Source: Nitrosomonadaceae bacterium
Lineage (GTDB): Bacteria; Pseudomonadota; Gammaproteobacteria; Burkholderiales; Nitrosomonadaceae
Assembly: GCA_030646695.1 (NCBI GenBank)
Contig: JAUSLF010000062.1
Location: 1-64,000, forward strand
Direction: 5' to 3'
DNA length: 64,000 nt
Every line of letters begins with the position of its first letter. The stretch's first letter is position 1. A program made the translations under genes and the position numbers. The notes under the pieces are model-generated. The model searched no databases. It was not told the origin of the DNA and saw only the letters and a program-made list of their open reading frames with translations. Positions 53,307-62,706 of the stretch are shown here, piece by piece.

Positions 53307-56130
53307 ATTGCTCACACCTAAACAGAAAAGCGCAATTGAGCGCGCTAAACGGAGCCCTGATCTACAAGGTTTCTTGTTTCGCAAAGCTACCGGTGTGCAA
53401 TGGTTCAATGCTTTCAAAGAGGCGGGATTTCTTCTCCCGACTGAAATACCCCAACCAATTCCAGCTAAAGAAGAGGGGTATGTAAGTATTCCGGTATGGC
53501 CAATTACTGACTATCTTGTCGCAGCCAGTGAGCAACTCCTTGAACCGAATAATGAGTTATACGCGATCGAGTTTCTGAATTTTATTCGGTCGGCGACTAT
53601 GCATGCCAAAGAACGCGGCTTTGGAAACTACCGCGTTTGGTGGCAGTTTTCCAAGATCATACGGCATATCCCTCCGCATCTCATAAGTGCGAATGATCTA
53701 TTACTTATTGACTACTGGTTAGACGACAAATATGAACGCGGCTTGGTTGCGGAAAGCCTCGGCGAACATTGGTTAATCAGTCTGCTGGATCGAAATGACG
53801 AGCATTGCAGATCGCTGTCGATAGGATTATTGCAGAGTTTGTACCGGGTACGGTTTTTGGACAGCCGTTATGGTGAATCGAATAGAAAAGAGGCGCGACT
53901 ACACTTCGATAGTTGGCATGCAAGAAATCTGACAAAGAAGGTAGCCGGTAGAGCCGGTAAAGTACTTGGGCAGTCTGCAGTTGAGGTATTTCGAAATCAA
54001 CTTGAGCATATCATCGTAACACTCAGCAATGATAAATGGTCGTCACTGTGGAGGTCAGCTGTAGAGGACCACGAGCAAAATCACGCAGCCGATGACGCGG
54101 AAGACATCCTTGTTGAGAGTTTGCGAGATGCGCTATTGGCCTATGTTGGAGAAGATCCAGCCGCTGCCAAGGCTTTTGTCGGCGAACTCCTAGAGAGCCC
54201 ATTTGAAACAACCAGACGAATTGCGATCTATACCGTCGATCAACGTTATCAACAGTTAAATGAATTGATTGGGCGAGTGATTATAAAACAACATTTCACC
54301 AGCAATTTCCGCCACGAGATGTGGCATTTGTTACACAACCACTATCCGGAGTTTTCTATACAGGAGAAGGTGCTGGTACAAGGGGCGATCGCCGGCTTAG
54401 TGGTACAGGATGATAACGCTCAGCAAAGAGAGGGGGCGACCGCGTACCAGCGTGCCATTTGGCTATCGGCAATTAAGGACTACGGTGATGATGAGGGTCA
54501 ACTTTACCGGGAGTGCATCAAGATAATTGGTGGCGAGCCAGAACACCCAGACTTCTCGAGTTACATGTCTAGCGGGTGGGTGGATCACAAATCGCCTTTT
54601 CCAAAGGAAGAGCTGCTTTCTTTGGATGTTGCTGATCTGGTTAAAAAGCTCAATGCGTATCGGGAGACTTATAAGCCACCCCAAGGATTTGATGAGCCCG
54701 ACCTGGAAGGCCTTGTAAAGATGTTGCGTCAGGTGGTGAAAGCGGAACCGCTCTGTTTTTACAGCCAGTTGTACAAGTTTTCAGAGAGCGATCTGTCTTT
54801 TGTTTATGAGCTAATCGAGGCGTATCGCGAGCTGTGGTCAGAAAATGCGCAGCTGCCTTGGGACGAAATATGGGGATCTTTGCTGGGATTTTGTCTAGAC
54901 CTTGCGAATCAAGACCGATTTTGGTCTCCGGAAAATGCGAAGGAAGGAAGATCGTTCGTTGCGAGCAGGAGTTGGATCGTAGGTGGAATCGGAAGGTTGA
55001 TAGAGGCGGGCACTAAGTCAGATGAACATGCATTCAGTGAGAAGTTGCTAAATCAGGCAGAAGAAGTAATTTTGATACTCCTCAAAAAGGGAAAGGGCGA
55101 AGAGTTCAAGAACGATAACGATGCCGTGATGGTGGCAATTAATAGCCCACGCGGGCACTGCATTGAAGCACTGATAAATCTAACTCTCCGTTCCTGTCGT
55201 TTGGCAAATAAGCAGTGCGGGAACCATGCAGCGATATGGACTCACTTTCAACCGATCTATGACGCGGAGTTAGCACGAGCAGAAATTGGTGAGTATGAGT
55301 TTGTCACCCTCGTGGTCAACTACCTACCTAATTTTTTTTATATGTCGAAGGAATGGGTGGTGGCGAATCTCGACAACATTTTTGACAAAGGAAACTATCA
55401 GAAATGGCTATGCGCCATGAATGGCTATGCTTATGTCAGTACGGTGTATGAAGGAATCTACAGGCATCTGAAGGATAATGGCCATCTTATTCGAGCCTTG
55501 GATGATGAGAACATCAAAGAAAAGGTATATGAGAAAATCATTCAAAATATTGCAGTCGCGTACATCAACGGCTTCGAGAAGTTGGAGAATGAGTCAAGCT
55601 TGGTCCATCAATTACTAGTCCGCAGGAAATACCAAGAGCTTAGTCAGCTAATCTGGTTCTTCTGGTCACAGCGGAAGGATGGAGATGAGAATATTCGTGC
55701 CAAGATTTTTGAATTATGGCCGCGTCTTCTGGAAGTCATTGACACAAGCAGCCGGGAAGGCAAGAAGCTGGCATCGAAGTTATGTGATTGGTCAGTTTTT
55801 GTGGATGTGGTTAACGAAGGAAATAAACAACTACTACTCACCATAGCTCCGTTTGCAGAGGAAGAGTATAACTCGCATGACCTGCTTGAGAGCATCGCCA
55901 AAATTAGTGTAAATCAGCCAAACGAAGCCTATGAGATATGGCTTGAACTTCTCAAAGGCACTAGCAGGGATTTCCCCGAGGAAGCAGTTCGAGCCGGGCT
56001 AGCCAATTTGGTGAGAGTGGGGCCGGAAGGAGTGCGCATGGCAAAAGATATTGTGAGTAAATACATTAGAGGCGGTAACGAGCGGCCGTCTCAGTGGCTA
56101 AGAGAAATAAATGCCGGAGCCGCTCCATGA
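53299..56130 (+). CDS. Large protein of unknown function paired with the SIR2 gene
   Basis: A 943-residue protein that I do not recognise. It is rich in amphipathic helices and Trp/Tyr, with no visible Walker, nuclease or transmembrane motif. The repeated helix-turn look (EELLSLDVADLVKKLNAYRE, GFEKLENESSLVHQLLVRRK) suggests a helical-repeat solenoid. It could be the sensor that recognises a phage part and controls the SIR2 partner; this is inference. GTG at 53299 is chosen because GGAGGA lies eight bases upstream; ATG at 53290 has no room for a binding site. It overlaps the SIR2 stop, and its own stop overlaps the next ATG (ATGA). AT-rich relative to hsd genes. Confidence 0.75.
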   Translation: MAELLTPKQKSAIERAKRSPDLQGFLFRKATGVQWFNAFKEAGFLLPTEIPQPIPAKEEGYVSIPVWPITDYLVAASEQLLEPNNELYAIEFLNFIRSATMHAKERGFGNYRVWWQFSKIIRHIPPHLISANDLLLIDYWLDDKYERGLVAESLGEHWLISLLDRNDEHCRSLSIGLLQSLYRVRFLDSRYGESNRKEARLHFDSWHARNLTKKVAGRAGKVLGQSAVEVFRNQLEHIIVTLSNDKWSSLWRSAVEDHEQNHAADDAEDILVESLRDALLAYVGEDPAAAKAFVGELLESPFETTRRIAIYTVDQRYQQLNELIGRVIIKQHFTSNFRHEMWHLLHNHYPEFSIQEKVLVQGAIAGLVVQDDNAQQREGATAYQRAIWLSAIKDYGDDEGQLYRECIKIIGGEPEHPDFSSYMSSGWVDHKSPFPKEELLSLDVADLVKKLNAYRETYKPPQGFDEPDLEGLVKMLRQVVKAEPLCFYSQLYKFSESDLSFVYELIEAYRELWSENAQLPWDEIWGSLLGFCLDLANQDRFWSPENAKEGRSFVASRSWIVGGIGRLIEAGTKSDEHAFSEKLLNQAEEVILILLKKGKGEEFKNDNDAVMVAINSPRGHCIEALINLTLRSCRLANKQCGNHAAIWTHFQPIYDAELARAEIGEYEFVTLVVNYLPNFFYMSKEWVVANLDNIFDKGNYQKWLCAMNGYAYVSTVYEGIYRHLKDNGHLIRALDDENIKEKVYEKIIQNIAVAYINGFEKLENESSLVHQLLVRRKYQELSQLIWFFWSQRKDGDENIRAKIFELWPRLLEVIDTSSREGKKLASKLCDWSVFVDVVNEGNKQLLLTIAPFAEEEYNSHDLLESIAKISVNQPNEAYEIWLELLKGTSRDFPEEAVRAGLANLVRVGPEGVRMAKDIVSKYIRGGNERPSQWLREINAGAAP

Positions 56131-56366
56131 CTTCCAAGCTTTCCATCAACCTTGTCGATCTATTGCGCCAGCGCACAGTCGAAGGCGACCGCATCGAATA
56201 CAAGGCGGGCTGAAACCCGGATGCCAATGGCCAGCCGGTTTTTCCGCCAGTCGGTGTATCCGCTAATCAGTCGGATAAGATTCAGCGCGAACTGCTTGGA
56301 TATTGCAACCTGATCCAGCCGCCGCTCCTGATCCTAATCTATTCCCAGAGGGGACTGGCGATGTAA
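56127..56366 (+). pseudogene. Decayed AlbA_2/Schlafen-type ATP-binding protein gene
   Basis: The frame starts MTSKLSINLVDLLRQRTVEG then DRIEYKAG, the usual start of AlbA_2 (divergent AAA-4) proteins, where Trp-Asn-Pro follows. Here TGA replaces the Trp codon at 56211. Reading on gives NPDANGQPVFPPVGVSANQS and IQRELLGYCNLIQPP, the later part of the same domain, with about 25 residues lost in between. It ends in TAA at 56364. The ATG overlaps the stop of the 943-residue protein gene, so it was once the next gene of this operon. Confidence 0.8.
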
Positions 56367-56456
56367 CTGGGGATGATTAGGTCTATGTATATCAAATGCG
56401 TAGCAGTTCATTCATTAGGTGAATTCGACGCGCTATTGACTATGGTAAAAATATAC

Positions 56457-56480
56457 TTAAAGCGCTATAGTTCACTTTAA
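56457..56480 (+). promoter_or_regulatory. Inverted repeat upstream of the AbiE-type pair
   Basis: TTAAAG at 56457-56462 and CTTTAA at 56475-56480 are inverted across a 12-base spacer, 32 bp before the abiEi ATG. AbiEi antitoxins are known to bind inverted repeats in their own promoter, so this is a candidate operator. A second pair, GAATTCGACGCGC at 56421 and GAATTCGCGCG at 56485, is also notable. Confidence 0.4.
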
Positions 56481-56511
56481 TGATGAATTCGCGCGTGGAA
56501 GATATATAAAC

Positions 56512-57321
56512 ATGGCAATGTTAACGGGCATAGGCAAACTGGATCGCGAGCGGCTGGCGGCTATTTTGCGCGGGACGAAGGGGACGGTGTTGGTTGCGCA
56601 GGCAGCGGGCATTCTGGGTGTCAGCACTACCGATGCCGCCAAGATGCTTTCCCGTTGGCACAAGAAGGGTTGGCTGTCGCGGGTTAAGCGCGGCATCTAT
56701 GTGCCGGTGCCTCTGGAGGCAAGCAGTGCCAATGTTTCTTTAGAAGACCCGTGGCAAATCGCCGCCAGCCTGTACGCACCTTGTTACATCGGCGGTTGGA
56801 GCGCCGCCGAGTACTGGGATCTGACCGAGCAGCTATTCCGCACCACCATAGTGATGACGCAGCTCGCCCCGCGCGACCGCAATCCAGTCATCAAGGGAAC
56901 GACGTTTCTGCTCTGTTCCATCAGTGAAAAGAAGATGTTCGGCCTGAAGACGATCTGGCGCGGCCAAGTAAAGGTTGCGGTTTCTGATCCGACGCGGACG
57001 ATACTCGACATGCTGGCTGAACCACGCTTGGGTGGAGGTATCCGTTCGGTGGGTGACATGCTAACGAACTATCTGCATTCCGAAGCAAAGAATCTCGAAC
57101 TATTGATTGGCTATGCCAACCAGTTGGGGAATGGCGCGGTGTTCAAGCGCTTAGGGTTTTTGCTGGAGCGGCATGCGCCGGATGAGCGGGTCACCATCGA
57201 ACAATGCGCTCAACGCTTGACCAAAGGCAATGCCCGCATTGATCCGAAGCAGCCCGCAGAACGGCTGGTTTCGCGCTGGCGGCTTTGGATGCCGGAAAGC
57301 TGGCTGAAGGGCGCGGCATGA
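56512..57321 (+). CDS. abiEi: AbiEi-type antitoxin (type IV toxin-antitoxin)
   Basis: 269 residues. The N-terminal winged helix-turn-helix covers ~1-70 (AILRGTKGTVLVAQAAGILG, MLSRWHKKGWLSRVKRGIYV). The AbiEi body follows (ASLYAPCYIGGWSAAEYWDL) and the C-terminal DUF-type domain (LLIGYANQLGNGAVFKRLGF). AbiEi proteins repress their own operon and counter the AbiEii nucleotidyltransferase. Its stop overlaps the toxin start as ATGA. GC content is closer to hsdR than to the SIR2 pair. Confidence 0.87.
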   Translation: MAMLTGIGKLDRERLAAILRGTKGTVLVAQAAGILGVSTTDAAKMLSRWHKKGWLSRVKRGIYVPVPLEASSANVSLEDPWQIAASLYAPCYIGGWSAAEYWDLTEQLFRTTIVMTQLAPRDRNPVIKGTTFLLCSISEKKMFGLKTIWRGQVKVAVSDPTRTILDMLAEPRLGGGIRSVGDMLTNYLHSEAKNLELLIGYANQLGNGAVFKRLGFLLERHAPDERVTIEQCAQRLTKGNARIDPKQPAERLVSRWRLWMPESWLKGAA

Positions 57322-58739
57322 TAGACCGCCAGGAACTTGCCGAGTTGGCGCGGGAGCTGTCGCTCTCGTTGACTGTGGTGGAGAAGGACTATGTGCTGGG
57401 CTGGCTGCTGGCAGGTATTTCCGCCAATGAAACGCTCGCGAAGCACTGGATATTCAAGGGTGGCACCTGCCTCAAGAAGTGCTATTTCGAGACCTACCGA
57501 TTCTCAGAAGACCTCGACTTCACCATTACCGAAGAAGCCCAGCTTGATGAAGGTTTTCTTCTTGCCGCCTTTCGCGATATTTCAGCGTGGATTTATGAAG
57601 AGAGCGGTATCGAGATTCCGGCTGATCAAGTCCGCTTCAAGATTGCCGACATTCCCGGCGGGAAATATGCAGAAGGGCGCGTGTACTATGTCGGCCCTCT
57701 GCAGCAGCGGCGTAATCTTGCGCGCATCAAGTTCGATCTGACGAGCAAAGAAAAACTGGTGCTGGCGCCGGAAGAGCGGGAAGTTCACCACCCTTATTCG
57801 GATCGACCGGAAACCGGGATTCATATTTTGAGCTACTGCTTTGAAGAGGTTTTTGCGGAAAAAGTCAGGGCGTTGGCGGAACGCGAGCGCCCGCGAGATT
57901 TGTATGATGTGGTGCACCTCTACCGGCATGACGAAATCCGCCCTGATCGGTCGGTAGTGATGAGCACCTTGCGCGAAAAATGCGCCTTCAAGAATATTCC
58001 TGTGCCGAACAGGGACTCATTGATGAGACCCGACGCACGGGAAAAGCTGCTCGCCGAATGGGAAGACATGCTCGCGCATCAATTACCGGTGTTGCCACCT
58101 TTTGAGCAGTTCTGGGATGAGTTGCCGCAGGTGTTCGACTGGCTGAATGAAGTCGCAGAAAAGCCAACTTATGCGGCGATGCAAACGCGAGAAGCAATTG
58201 ACGACTCCTGGCAACCGCCTGCCATGGTACAGGCTTGGCATGTTGCCGTTCCATTGGAATCGGTACGGTTTGCAGCGGCCAATCGGTTATGCGTCAATCT
58301 CCAGTATCAGAACACATGGCGGCTCATCGAGCCGTACTCATTGCGCCGCAGCAGTGACGGCAATCTGCTTCTCTACGCGGTCAGGCACGAAGACGGCGAA
58401 GTTCGCGCCTACCGGGTCGACAAGATTCAGGGCGTCGAGGTGAGCAAGATTTCCTTCATTCCGAAATATCCGGTGGAGCTGACGCCCGCAGGTTCGCTGT
58501 ATGCAGCGGAAATTCAGAGGCGATCAGTATCGACCACACGTTCCTTCGCCACGCAACCCAAGGCAAGAAGCAGGGCTGTCTTTTCCACCAGTAGTGGGCC
58601 AACTCACGTTTTCAGATGCAGTGCTTGCGGGAAATTGTTCAAGCGGAAATCCTACGCCGCCGCCCTGAACCCGCATAAGAACAAGCAGGGGCATCCTTGC
58701 TATGGTAGCTTTGGTACGTTCGTAAAGACGGAATATTGA
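57318..58739 (+). CDS. abiEii: AbiEii-type nucleotidyltransferase toxin with WYL-like and zinc-finger-like C-terminus
   Basis: 473 residues. The AbiEii/AbiGii nucleotidyltransferase part (~1-290) has FKGGTCLKKCYFETYRFSED then LDFTIT, the GG...SxDLDF motif of the family. YCFEEVFAEKVRALAERERP (~170-195) holds the conserved Lys and Arg. Unlike usual ~300-residue toxins it continues with a WYL-like domain (~310-375: LCVNLQYQNTWRLIEPYSLR, YAVRHEDGEVRAYRVDKIQG). A Cys/His cluster follows (FRCSACGKLFKRKSY, PHKNKQGHPC; ~434-460). The extension may sense a ligand or nucleic acid. The start at 57318 is ATGA-coupled to abiEi. Confidence 0.85.
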   Translation: MIDRQELAELARELSLSLTVVEKDYVLGWLLAGISANETLAKHWIFKGGTCLKKCYFETYRFSEDLDFTITEEAQLDEGFLLAAFRDISAWIYEESGIEIPADQVRFKIADIPGGKYAEGRVYYVGPLQQRRNLARIKFDLTSKEKLVLAPEEREVHHPYSDRPETGIHILSYCFEEVFAEKVRALAERERPRDLYDVVHLYRHDEIRPDRSVVMSTLREKCAFKNIPVPNRDSLMRPDAREKLLAEWEDMLAHQLPVLPPFEQFWDELPQVFDWLNEVAEKPTYAAMQTREAIDDSWQPPAMVQAWHVAVPLESVRFAAANRLCVNLQYQNTWRLIEPYSLRRSSDGNLLLYAVRHEDGEVRAYRVDKIQGVEVSKISFIPKYPVELTPAGSLYAAEIQRRSVSTTRSFATQPKARSRAVFSTSSGPTHVFRCSACGKLFKRKSYAAALNPHKNKQGHPCYGSFGTFVKTEY

Positions 58740-58745
58740 ACGCCC

Positions 58746-61700
58746 ATGTCTGAATATCATCACGTCGAAAAGCCTTTTCTGGAACAACTTGCCACATTGG
58801 GTTGGCAGGTGGTCGATCAGGGCGTCGGCGTCATTCCCTCCGACCCTGCGCTGAGTCTGCGCACTTCATTCCGCGAATGGTTGTTGCCCGAGGTATTCCG
58901 CAGCGCGGTGCGCGCCATCAATGTCACCGATGAAGGTAAGACGTGGCTCACTGATTGGCAGTTGGACGAGCTGCGCGACCAGATTCTGCGCCAGCCGAAC
59001 CGCACGCTGCTGGAGGCTAACGAGGCGATCCAGGCTCTGGTATTTAAAACGCAAGTTGATACCAATGAAGTCACCGGCGAGCAGGACCCGGTGGTGAAGC
59101 TGATCGATTTCGCCAATCCGGCCAATAACCAGTTCCACGCCATCAACCAGTTCCGTGTCGATACGCCGGGCTGCGTGAAGCAGTTCATCATTCCCGACAT
59201 CGTGCTGTTCGTAAACGGCATTCCGCTGGCAGTGGTGGAGTGCAAGCTGGGCAGCCCCACCTGCGCGAACCCGATGCATGAGGCTTTCATACAGTTGCAA
59301 CGTTATCGCAATGCGCGTAAGGCGACGCAGGAAGCCGGACTGAGAGAAGGCGAGCCGCGCTTGTTTCACAGCAATCTGTTGCTGATCCGCAGTAGCGGCG
59401 CAGAGGCGGACTACGGCACCCTGACATCGGGTGAGGAACATTTTTACGCCTGGAAAACCCTGTGGCCGGAGAGCGATGAGAAGTTAGATAAGAAGAACCC
59501 GCAGCAGCGGTTGATCCACGGCATGCTGAGTAAGGATAACTTGCTGCGCATTCTGCGTACCTGCTCGGTGTTCATGGATACCGATTCCGGCAAACGCATC
59601 AAGGTGGTGGCGCGCTATCAACAGTTCCGCGCGGCAGGCAAGATCATCGAGCGCTTGCGCCGGGGCGAAACGCCGATGCAGCGCAGCGGCGTGGTGTGGC
59701 ACACCCAGGGTTCGGGCAAATCGCTCACCATGGTATTCGTGGTGCGCATGCTGCGGACCTCCCGAGATCTCAATGACTTCAAGATATTGCTGGTGAACGA
59801 TCGCGTCGATCTGGAAGAACAACTCGGCCAGACCGCTGCGCTGATTGGCGGCAAGGTGAATGTGATCGAAAATACCCAGGTGCTACGCAATCATTTGGCG
59901 ACGGACAGCTCCGACATCAACATGGTGATGGTGCACAAATTCCAGGAGCGCCAGGAAACGCTAACGCCCCATCTGGCCGAGGCGCTTGGCACCTACCGGG
60001 CAATGCCGACAGCCAATACCTTCGGCGTGGTGAATACGTCCGAACGCATCATTCTGATGATCGATGAAGCGCACCGCACTCAGGGTTCCGACCTTGGCGA
60101 TAATCTGTTCGAGGCTTTTCCCAACGCCACCCGCATCGCTTTCACCGGCACGCCTCTTATCACCGAGCGTCACGGCGGCAAGAAGACGGTGAAGCGTTTC
60201 GGCGAATACATCGACACCTATCGGCTGATGGATGCCGTGCACGACGGCGCAACGCTGCAAATCCTGTACGAAGGCAAGACCGCTGACACCGCACTGAATG
60301 AAAAGAATCAATTCGATACCAAGTTCGAAGACCTGTTTCGCGACCGCAGCGAGGCGGAACTGCTGGCAATCAAGAAGAAATATGGCGCCACCGGTGACAT
60401 TCTGGAGGCGGAACAGCGCATTGCCGCCATTGCGCGCGACTTGGTCAGCCACTATATCGACAACATCCTGCCCAATGGTTTCAAGGCACAGGTGGTATGC
60501 CATTCCAAGCTCGCCGCAGTGCGTTATCGGCAAGCCATCGAGGCCGCATTGGCAGAGCGCCTGGAGCGGGAGCGGCTCAAGGCCAGGCCAGACCAGGAAT
60601 TGATTGATCAAATCGCCTTTCTCAAGGCGGTGGTAGTGATCTCTTCTGATGGCACCAATGAAGCGGCCTACGTCACCCAGGCGCGCAAGCAGGCCAAGGC
60701 CTGGAACGCAGTGGAGAATTTCTGCAAGCCATTCAACCGCTCAGATCCGGACAAGGAGCTGACTGGCATCGCGTTTCTGATCGTCTGCGACATGCTAATC
60801 ACCGGCTTCGATGCGCCCATTGAACAGGTGATGTACATCGACAAGAAAATCCGCGAGCACACTTTGCTGCAGGCCATCGCACGCGTGAACCGGGTGGTCA
60901 AGGGCAAGAAGCGCGGGTATGTGGTGGACTATATCGGCCTGGCCAATCACCTCACCGAAGCACTGACCCTTTATGCCGCGACCGATGAGCAGGAAGAGTT
61001 GCGAGACGGCTTGAAGAGCATTACTTCGGAACTGCCGGTGCTGGAGGAGCGTTACCAGCGGCTGGTGCAGTTCTTCAAGGCGGCGGGAGTCAAAGGCGTG
61101 GAGGACTTTGTGCTGGGGCGGTTGGCGGGTATTGAGGCAGATGCCGCCGTGGTGCATGCTGCGGTGACTGCATTAAAAGACGAAAAGCTGCGGGCGGACT
61201 TCGAGGTTTATCTGAAGAAATTCCTCATGAGCATGGACATCATCCTGCCGCATGAAGCCGCGCAACCTTACCGTGTTCCAGCCAGGCGCTTTGGCTACAT
61301 TCTGAGTGTGACCAAGGAACGTTACAAGGATGAAAGTCTGGATTTAGGTGACGCTGGCGATAAGGTGAAGCGGCTGATAAACGAGCATCTGATCAGCCTG
61401 GGTATCAATCCCAAAGTACCGCCAGTTGAACTGCTGGCGGAGGATTTTCTCGACCAGCTCAGTCGCCACGCGAGCGGGAATGACGAAGCCAAGGCCAGCG
61501 AGATGGAACATGCCATTCGCAAACACTGCACGGTGAAATTCGATGAGGACCCGGCGTTCTATAAGACACTGTCAGAAAAGCTGGAACACTTGATCGACCA
61601 GTATCAGGGGCAATGGGATTTGCTGGCCGAGGGGCTGGAAAAACTGAGGACAGAGGCCGCCTCCGGGCGTATTGAGAACATTGAGGGGCTCGATAAAGAA

Positions 61701-61994
61701 GCGACTACTTTTTATGCTCATGTGGTCGATCTCGCCTTCGGCAAGGATGGGGTGCCGGCTGGCCGAGCCGACAAGATGCAGGCCTTGATGAAGAACATAG
61801 TGGAATTGCTGCAGGAGACCATCGGTATTATCGATTTCTGGAGCAACCCGGCGGAGCAGAAGCGGCTGCGCGGTGAGTTGAACAAAGCGCTGTTGATGGC
61901 GGATATTCCCGAGGTCACCGCCAGTTTTGAGCGGCTGGCGATAGAAATCATGAAGCTGGCAAAGAATCGGCATGACGAGCTATTAAAGGGCTGA
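58746..61994 (+). CDS. hsdR: Type I restriction endonuclease subunit HsdR
   Basis: A 1082-residue translocase-nuclease. The N-terminal PD-(E/D)xK nuclease is seen in IPDIVLFVNGIPLAVVECKL (~146-165). SF2 helicase motifs include HTQGSGKSLTMVFVVRM (Walker A, ~319), MIDEAHRTQ (DEAH, ~438), AFTGTPL (motif III) and LLQAIARVNRVVKGKKRGYV (motif VI). A helical C-terminal domain docks on HsdM. It cleaves unmodified DNA far from the site after translocation. It begins 6 bp after the AbiEii-type gene, so the AbiE pair is cotranscribed into hsdR. Confidence 0.95.
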   Translation: MSEYHHVEKPFLEQLATLGWQVVDQGVGVIPSDPALSLRTSFREWLLPEVFRSAVRAINVTDEGKTWLTDWQLDELRDQILRQPNRTLLEANEAIQALVFKTQVDTNEVTGEQDPVVKLIDFANPANNQFHAINQFRVDTPGCVKQFIIPDIVLFVNGIPLAVVECKLGSPTCANPMHEAFIQLQRYRNARKATQEAGLREGEPRLFHSNLLLIRSSGAEADYGTLTSGEEHFYAWKTLWPESDEKLDKKNPQQRLIHGMLSKDNLLRILRTCSVFMDTDSGKRIKVVARYQQFRAAGKIIERLRRGETPMQRSGVVWHTQGSGKSLTMVFVVRMLRTSRDLNDFKILLVNDRVDLEEQLGQTAALIGGKVNVIENTQVLRNHLATDSSDINMVMVHKFQERQETLTPHLAEALGTYRAMPTANTFGVVNTSERIILMIDEAHRTQGSDLGDNLFEAFPNATRIAFTGTPLITERHGGKKTVKRFGEYIDTYRLMDAVHDGATLQILYEGKTADTALNEKNQFDTKFEDLFRDRSEAELLAIKKKYGATGDILEAEQRIAAIARDLVSHYIDNILPNGFKAQVVCHSKLAAVRYRQAIEAALAERLERERLKARPDQELIDQIAFLKAVVVISSDGTNEAAYVTQARKQAKAWNAVENFCKPFNRSDPDKELTGIAFLIVCDMLITGFDAPIEQVMYIDKKIREHTLLQAIARVNRVVKGKKRGYVVDYIGLANHLTEALTLYAATDEQEELRDGLKSITSELPVLEERYQRLVQFFKAAGVKGVEDFVLGRLAGIEADAAVVHAAVTALKDEKLRADFEVYLKKFLMSMDIILPHEAAQPYRVPARRFGYILSVTKERYKDESLDLGDAGDKVKRLINEHLISLGINPKVPPVELLAEDFLDQLSRHASGNDEAKASEMEHAIRKHCTVKFDEDPAFYKTLSEKLEHLIDQYQGQWDLLAEGLEKLRTEAASGRIENIEGLDKEATTFYAHVVDLAFGKDGVPAGRADKMQALMKNIVELLQETIGIIDFWSNPAEQKRLRGELNKALLMADIPEVTASFERLAIEIMKLAKNRHDELLKG

Positions 61995-61998
61995 TGCC

Positions 61999-62706
61999 AT
62001 GTCCGCGAGACGTGTAAGAGACATCGAATACCAACTGCTGCGCAGCGGCGAGCGCAAGACTACCGATATTGTCATTGAACGCAATGGCCTGATCTCCGTT
62101 CGAGCTCCGGTACATCTCTCCGAGGAACAGGCCGATGCGGTCGTTGAAAACAAACGGCTGTGGATTTACCGCAATCTGGCTGAGTGGCGCGACCTGAACG
62201 CGACGCGAGTGATACGAGAATGGGTCAATGGCGAGGGGTTTCTCTATCTGGGTTCATCGTACCGCCTGCTTCTCGTGCAAGAGCAAGCCGAACCGTTGAA
62301 GCTAAAGGATGGCCGCTTCTGCCTGCAGCGTAAAATTGTCGAAGCCGGTGGCGAAGAGGCGGCCAAGCGGGTCTTCGAGAAGTTTTACACAGAGAAAGGG
62401 ATTGAGAGAATCAAGAAGCGTGTGACCTATTTTTCACCTAAGGTGGGCGTATCACCGTCGACCATTGAGGTAAAAGAAATTGGCTACCGCTGGGGCTCCT
62501 GCGCATCGGATGGTCGTCTAAGTTTCCATTGGAAGTGCATGATGGCGGCACCTAAGGTTATTGATTACATTGTGGTGCACGAGCTTTGCCATCTGCATCA
62601 TCGTGACCACACAGATGCGTTCTGGAATGAGGTGGACAAGGTGATGCCTGACTACTATGAACGGAAGACATGGCTACGTACTAACGGTGCTGCGTTTGAT
62701 CTATAG
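61999..62706 (+). CDS. YgjP-type M48-like metallopeptidase (DUF45)
   Basis: A 235-residue zinc metallopeptidase. The active site is HELCHLHHRDHTDAFW, with zinc ligands His194 and His198 and probably His204, and Glu195 as catalytic base. IGYRWGSCASDGRLSFHWKC upstream is typical of YgjP/DUF45. It starts 4 bp after hsdR; such peptidases often end type I restriction loci. Whether it processes a restriction subunit or serves another role is not known. Confidence 0.9.
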   Translation: MSARRVRDIEYQLLRSGERKTTDIVIERNGLISVRAPVHLSEEQADAVVENKRLWIYRNLAEWRDLNATRVIREWVNGEGFLYLGSSYRLLLVQEQAEPLKLKDGRFCLQRKIVEAGGEEAAKRVFEKFYTEKGIERIKKRVTYFSPKVGVSPSTIEVKEIGYRWGSCASDGRLSFHWKCMMAAPKVIDYIVVHELCHLHHRDHTDAFWNEVDKVMPDYYERKTWLRTNGAAFDL

